Source of the DNA: DATJGF01 sp035495315
GTDB taxonomy: Bacteria > Verrucomicrobiota > Verrucomicrobiia > Limisphaerales > UBA8199
NCBI GenBank assembly: GCA_035495315.1
Contig: DATJGF010000196.1
Span: forward strand, 1-64,000
Reading direction: 5' to 3'
Length of the DNA stretch: 64,000 nt
Shown piece after piece: positions 62,223 to 64,000 of this stretch (the stretch's first letter is position 1; each line of letters begins with the position of its first letter). The position numbers were made by a program, and so were the translations under genes. The notes below the pieces were generated by a model. It was not told where the DNA came from. It worked only from the letters and a program-made list of their open reading frames with translations, and did not search any database.

Positions 62223-63131
62223 ATGCAGAACAAAATCTCAGTGAAAAACGGTGATGGCCGGCTCGGCCCGAACCGAATTCGAGTTGAAGCGAATGGCTTC
62301 ACGCTGATCGAACTCCTGGTGGTTATCGCGATTATCGCGATCCTGGCCGGCATGCTCCTGCCGGCGCTGACGCAGGCCAAAGAAAAGGCGAGGTCCGCTC
62401 AGTGCATGAGCAATCAAAAACAGATCGGCGTGGCGGCCCATATGTACGCTGATGATAACAAGGATACCTTTTACAATGGTCTGGGTATGTGGCACGGGAG
62501 GATCCAGCCAGGGGCATTGAACAATGGAGGGCAGTGGTACATCAATCCTCGCTCGACAATCCTTGAGCAGACTCTGAATCCCGACGGTACCACCGTTTAT
62601 GATGCTTACTGGGCGCTCGGCTATTACAATTATTACGGCAAGAACCAAAAGCTCTTCGCCTGTCCAAGTGGTAAAATCGTAGATGAGTGGTACGACGGCG
62701 GACTATTGCCCCCAACCTATACTCACGAATTCTGGGCCAATTCCTGTTATGGTATGTGCCAATATCTGCTTTTGCCGTACGACGGTCCTGGAACTACTTA
62801 TGGCGCTGACGCGCTACCCCCATTAAGACTCTCCAGTTATTACAGCCCGGCGAGCACCATTTTCTGCCAGGACTCGGCGGAACAGAAAAACGAGGGCGAT
62901 ACCGATACGCTGGGTTTGTTTCCCGGACACGCAACGATTTTGGATCAATGGATGCAGCTTTCGACTCAGTACTATCATGGCCAGGACGAGACCCTCGGCT
63001 GGTGGCGACACAGCAAGGGCTGCAACACGCTTTGGGTCCCTGGCAATGTTTCGCGTATTAAATGGGTCCCGCGAAACGTCGGAATCGATTACCGCTACTA
63101 CACCGGCGAGAGACCCTTAGCCATGCCGTAG
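62223..63131 (+). CDS. Prepilin-type N-methylation protein (type II secretion/H-X9-DG family)
   Basis: A 302-residue protein with a 25-residue basic leader and the type IV prepilin cleavage motif 'NG-FTLIELLVVIAIIAILAG'. A helix follows ('LLPALTQAKEKARSAQCMSN') then a large beta-rich domain. This is the very abundant pseudopilin-like family of Verrucomicrobiota and Planctomycetota. The late 'HSKGCNTLWVPGNVSRIKWV' corresponds to the usual 'H..G.NVLF.DGHV', with the DG motif replaced. Processed by prepilin peptidase; its role is unknown. Confidence 0.92.
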   Translation: MQNKISVKNGDGRLGPNRIRVEANGFTLIELLVVIAIIAILAGMLLPALTQAKEKARSAQCMSNQKQIGVAAHMYADDNKDTFYNGLGMWHGRIQPGALNNGGQWYINPRSTILEQTLNPDGTTVYDAYWALGYYNYYGKNQKLFACPSGKIVDEWYDGGLLPPTYTHEFWANSCYGMCQYLLLPYDGPGTTYGADALPPLRLSSYYSPASTIFCQDSAEQKNEGDTDTLGLFPGHATILDQWMQLSTQYYHGQDETLGWWRHSKGCNTLWVPGNVSRIKWVPRNVGIDYRYYTGERPLAMP

Positions 63132-63173
63132 CCTCACGGCGAAGCAGTTATTGTCCCGCTCGATTTGTTTTAT

Positions 63174-63554
63174 ATGAGAATCCGTGCGCAGCTGTCCCTC
63201 CTAATTATCGCCGGTTTGGCGGCCTTACTCCTGCCTGCGTGCCACCACGATGCCGGGCCCCCACCACCGCTGCCGGCTGAGCAGATCGCCTCGGAATTCG
63301 AGAAAGGCTTCAAAGACGCCAAGCAGGAAGTAAAGGATCTCGCCAAAAAGGTGTTGGACGCGCTTGCCGCCAAGGATTACCCGGCCGCTTATCAGGCGAC
63401 TCAGGAACTCAGCGCTTCTCCAGCAGCGACAAAGGACCAGCAAACGCTCGCCTCCCGCGCCTTCCTTACCATCACGGGCCTGCTGCAGACCGCTCAGGAC
63501 CAGGGCGACGAAAAAGCTACAACCGCGTTGAAGACGTACCGAAGCACAAAATGA
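63174..63554 (+). CDS. Small helical lipoprotein
   Basis: About 126 residues from ATG 63174 (a TTG at 63165 is less likely). Signal 'MRIRAQLSLLIIAGLAALLL' ends in lipobox LPAC. The mature part is Pro-rich at first ('HHDAGPPPPLPAEQ') then helical ('EFEKGFKDAKQEVKDLAKKV', 'AYQATQELSASPAATKDQQT'). It follows the prepilin-like gene by about 40 bases and may be co-transcribed. Function unknown. Confidence 0.75.
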   Translation: MRIRAQLSLLIIAGLAALLLPACHHDAGPPPPLPAEQIASEFEKGFKDAKQEVKDLAKKVLDALAAKDYPAAYQATQELSASPAATKDQQTLASRAFLTITGLLQTAQDQGDEKATTALKTYRSTK

Positions 63555-63667
63555 TCAGAGGCCAGAGGACAGAAGACAGAGGACAGAGATCAGAGGGCAG
63601 AGGTCTCACCGATTGCAGCGTGGGCGAAATTGCCGCCGGTGAGTCCTTTGAGATCGTCAGCGCCTTT

Positions 63668-63813
63668 TCATTAACACCCCGCTTTAGCGGGGTGTATGAA
63701 CGGATCGGTTGCGAGAACCGCTTCAGCGGTTTCAGGCGAGGGACAAAAACCGCTGAAGCGGTTCGCGATCCACAACCTACGCCTTTCACCCCGCTGAAGC
63801 GGGATGTTAATGA
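63668..63813. repeat. Palindromic MITE-like repeat
   Basis: The left end TCATTAACACCCCGCTTTAG and right end (complement) TCATTAACATCCCGCTTCAG form terminal inverted repeats of about 28 bases with two or three mismatches. Nested inside are inverted copies of GAACCGCTTCAGCGGTT. The element is ~146 bases and lies between two genes. The size and terminal repeats fit a non-autonomous transposable element or an extended hairpin. Confidence 0.7.
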
Positions 63814-63924
63814 GAGGGTTGCCCTAATAAAAGTAAAGAGCAAGTCCAGCCGGGTCTCGATCAATCTTGGCTAAGAAATCATTACACCAATTTTATTCCA
63901 CTCAACAACAACTCCGAAAAACCA

Positions 63925-64000
63925 ATGAAAACCAAACCTCACAACCTAACTCGCACCGTTGCCTCCGCGACGGCTGCTCTGTTCCTGGGCGCGACGGCGC
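63925..64000 (+). CDS. Start of an exported protein gene (3' truncated by window edge)
   Basis: ATG 63925 opens MKTKPHNLTRTVASATAALF, continuing LGATA at the window edge: a basic N-terminus and hydrophobic core of a Sec signal peptide. The mature protein lies outside the window. Confidence 0.6.
   Translation, partial: MKTKPHNLTRTVASATAALFLGATA

Overview
The window most likely comes from a member of the Verrucomicrobiota, probably a soil or freshwater Limisphaerales/Pedosphaera-type lineage. This is inferred from gene style, not from a marker gene. The evidence is: many exported proteins ending in the same beta-rich C-terminal module; a 'DIGADEF' beta-helix tail; an H-X9-DG type prepilin-like protein; a Ser/Thr kinase with WD40 repeats paired with an ECF sigma factor; kelch, cohesin and dockerin architectures; and palindromic intergenic repeats. 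I see no replication, ribosomal or phage structural genes. The coding strand switches often and most transcription units hold one to three genes.

Layout. 1-16.4 kb: tail of a beta-helix protein, a GH63-like glucosidase, decayed genes (CRTAC1-like, AhpD-like, lpxD, CheB N-terminus), two RRM RNA-binding proteins, a Sel1 protein, a fatty acid desaturase, a GH130 enzyme next to a two-domain GT4 glycosyltransferase, a LuxR-type response regulator, and an osmC-rpoZ pair. 16.5-22.5 kb: LysR regulator, a secreted protein and a 1121-residue kelch/dockerin/cohesin protein. 22.8-36.6 kb: a stretch bounded and divided by tRNA-Ser(CGA) sequences. A complete tRNA lies at 36471-36560, and identical 39-nt 5' halves lie at 22814 and 31702. 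Each half is followed by the same ~130-nt flank, which carries six heptamers at fixed spacing. I read this as two tandem integrative-element scars. The first holds a DUF2959-like protein, a sigma-54 activator, an MscS channel, a Ca2+/H+ antiporter with an internal stop, and frameshifted CYTH-like and FUSC genes. The second holds the WD40 kinase and its ECF sigma factor.

36.7-51.9 kb: a small response regulator, a beta-helix protein, two exported proteins sharing a 'WKNHG' C-terminal domain, an ECF sigma factor, a multi-PAS hybrid-input histidine kinase overlapping its response regulator, a DUF3455 protein, an LRR protein built from an internal duplication, and a Cu/Zn superoxide dismutase. 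52.1-57.2 kb: an unrecognised set consisting of two coiled-coil proteins divergent from a 1270-residue polytopic membrane protein. 57.4-64 kb: a PepSY-like lipoprotein, an EboD/EboF-like gene pair, a second Sel1 protein, a prepilin-like protein, a small lipoprotein and the start of another exported protein, separated by palindromic repeats.

The strongest unexplained signals are the tandem tRNA-Ser scars with their phased heptamer arrays, the 1270-residue membrane protein locus with an operator-like palindrome, the leader cassettes shared between unrelated genes, and the high density of gene remnants. No integrase gene was found. Several frameshifts are single-base losses, so sequencing or assembly error must be considered beside true decay.
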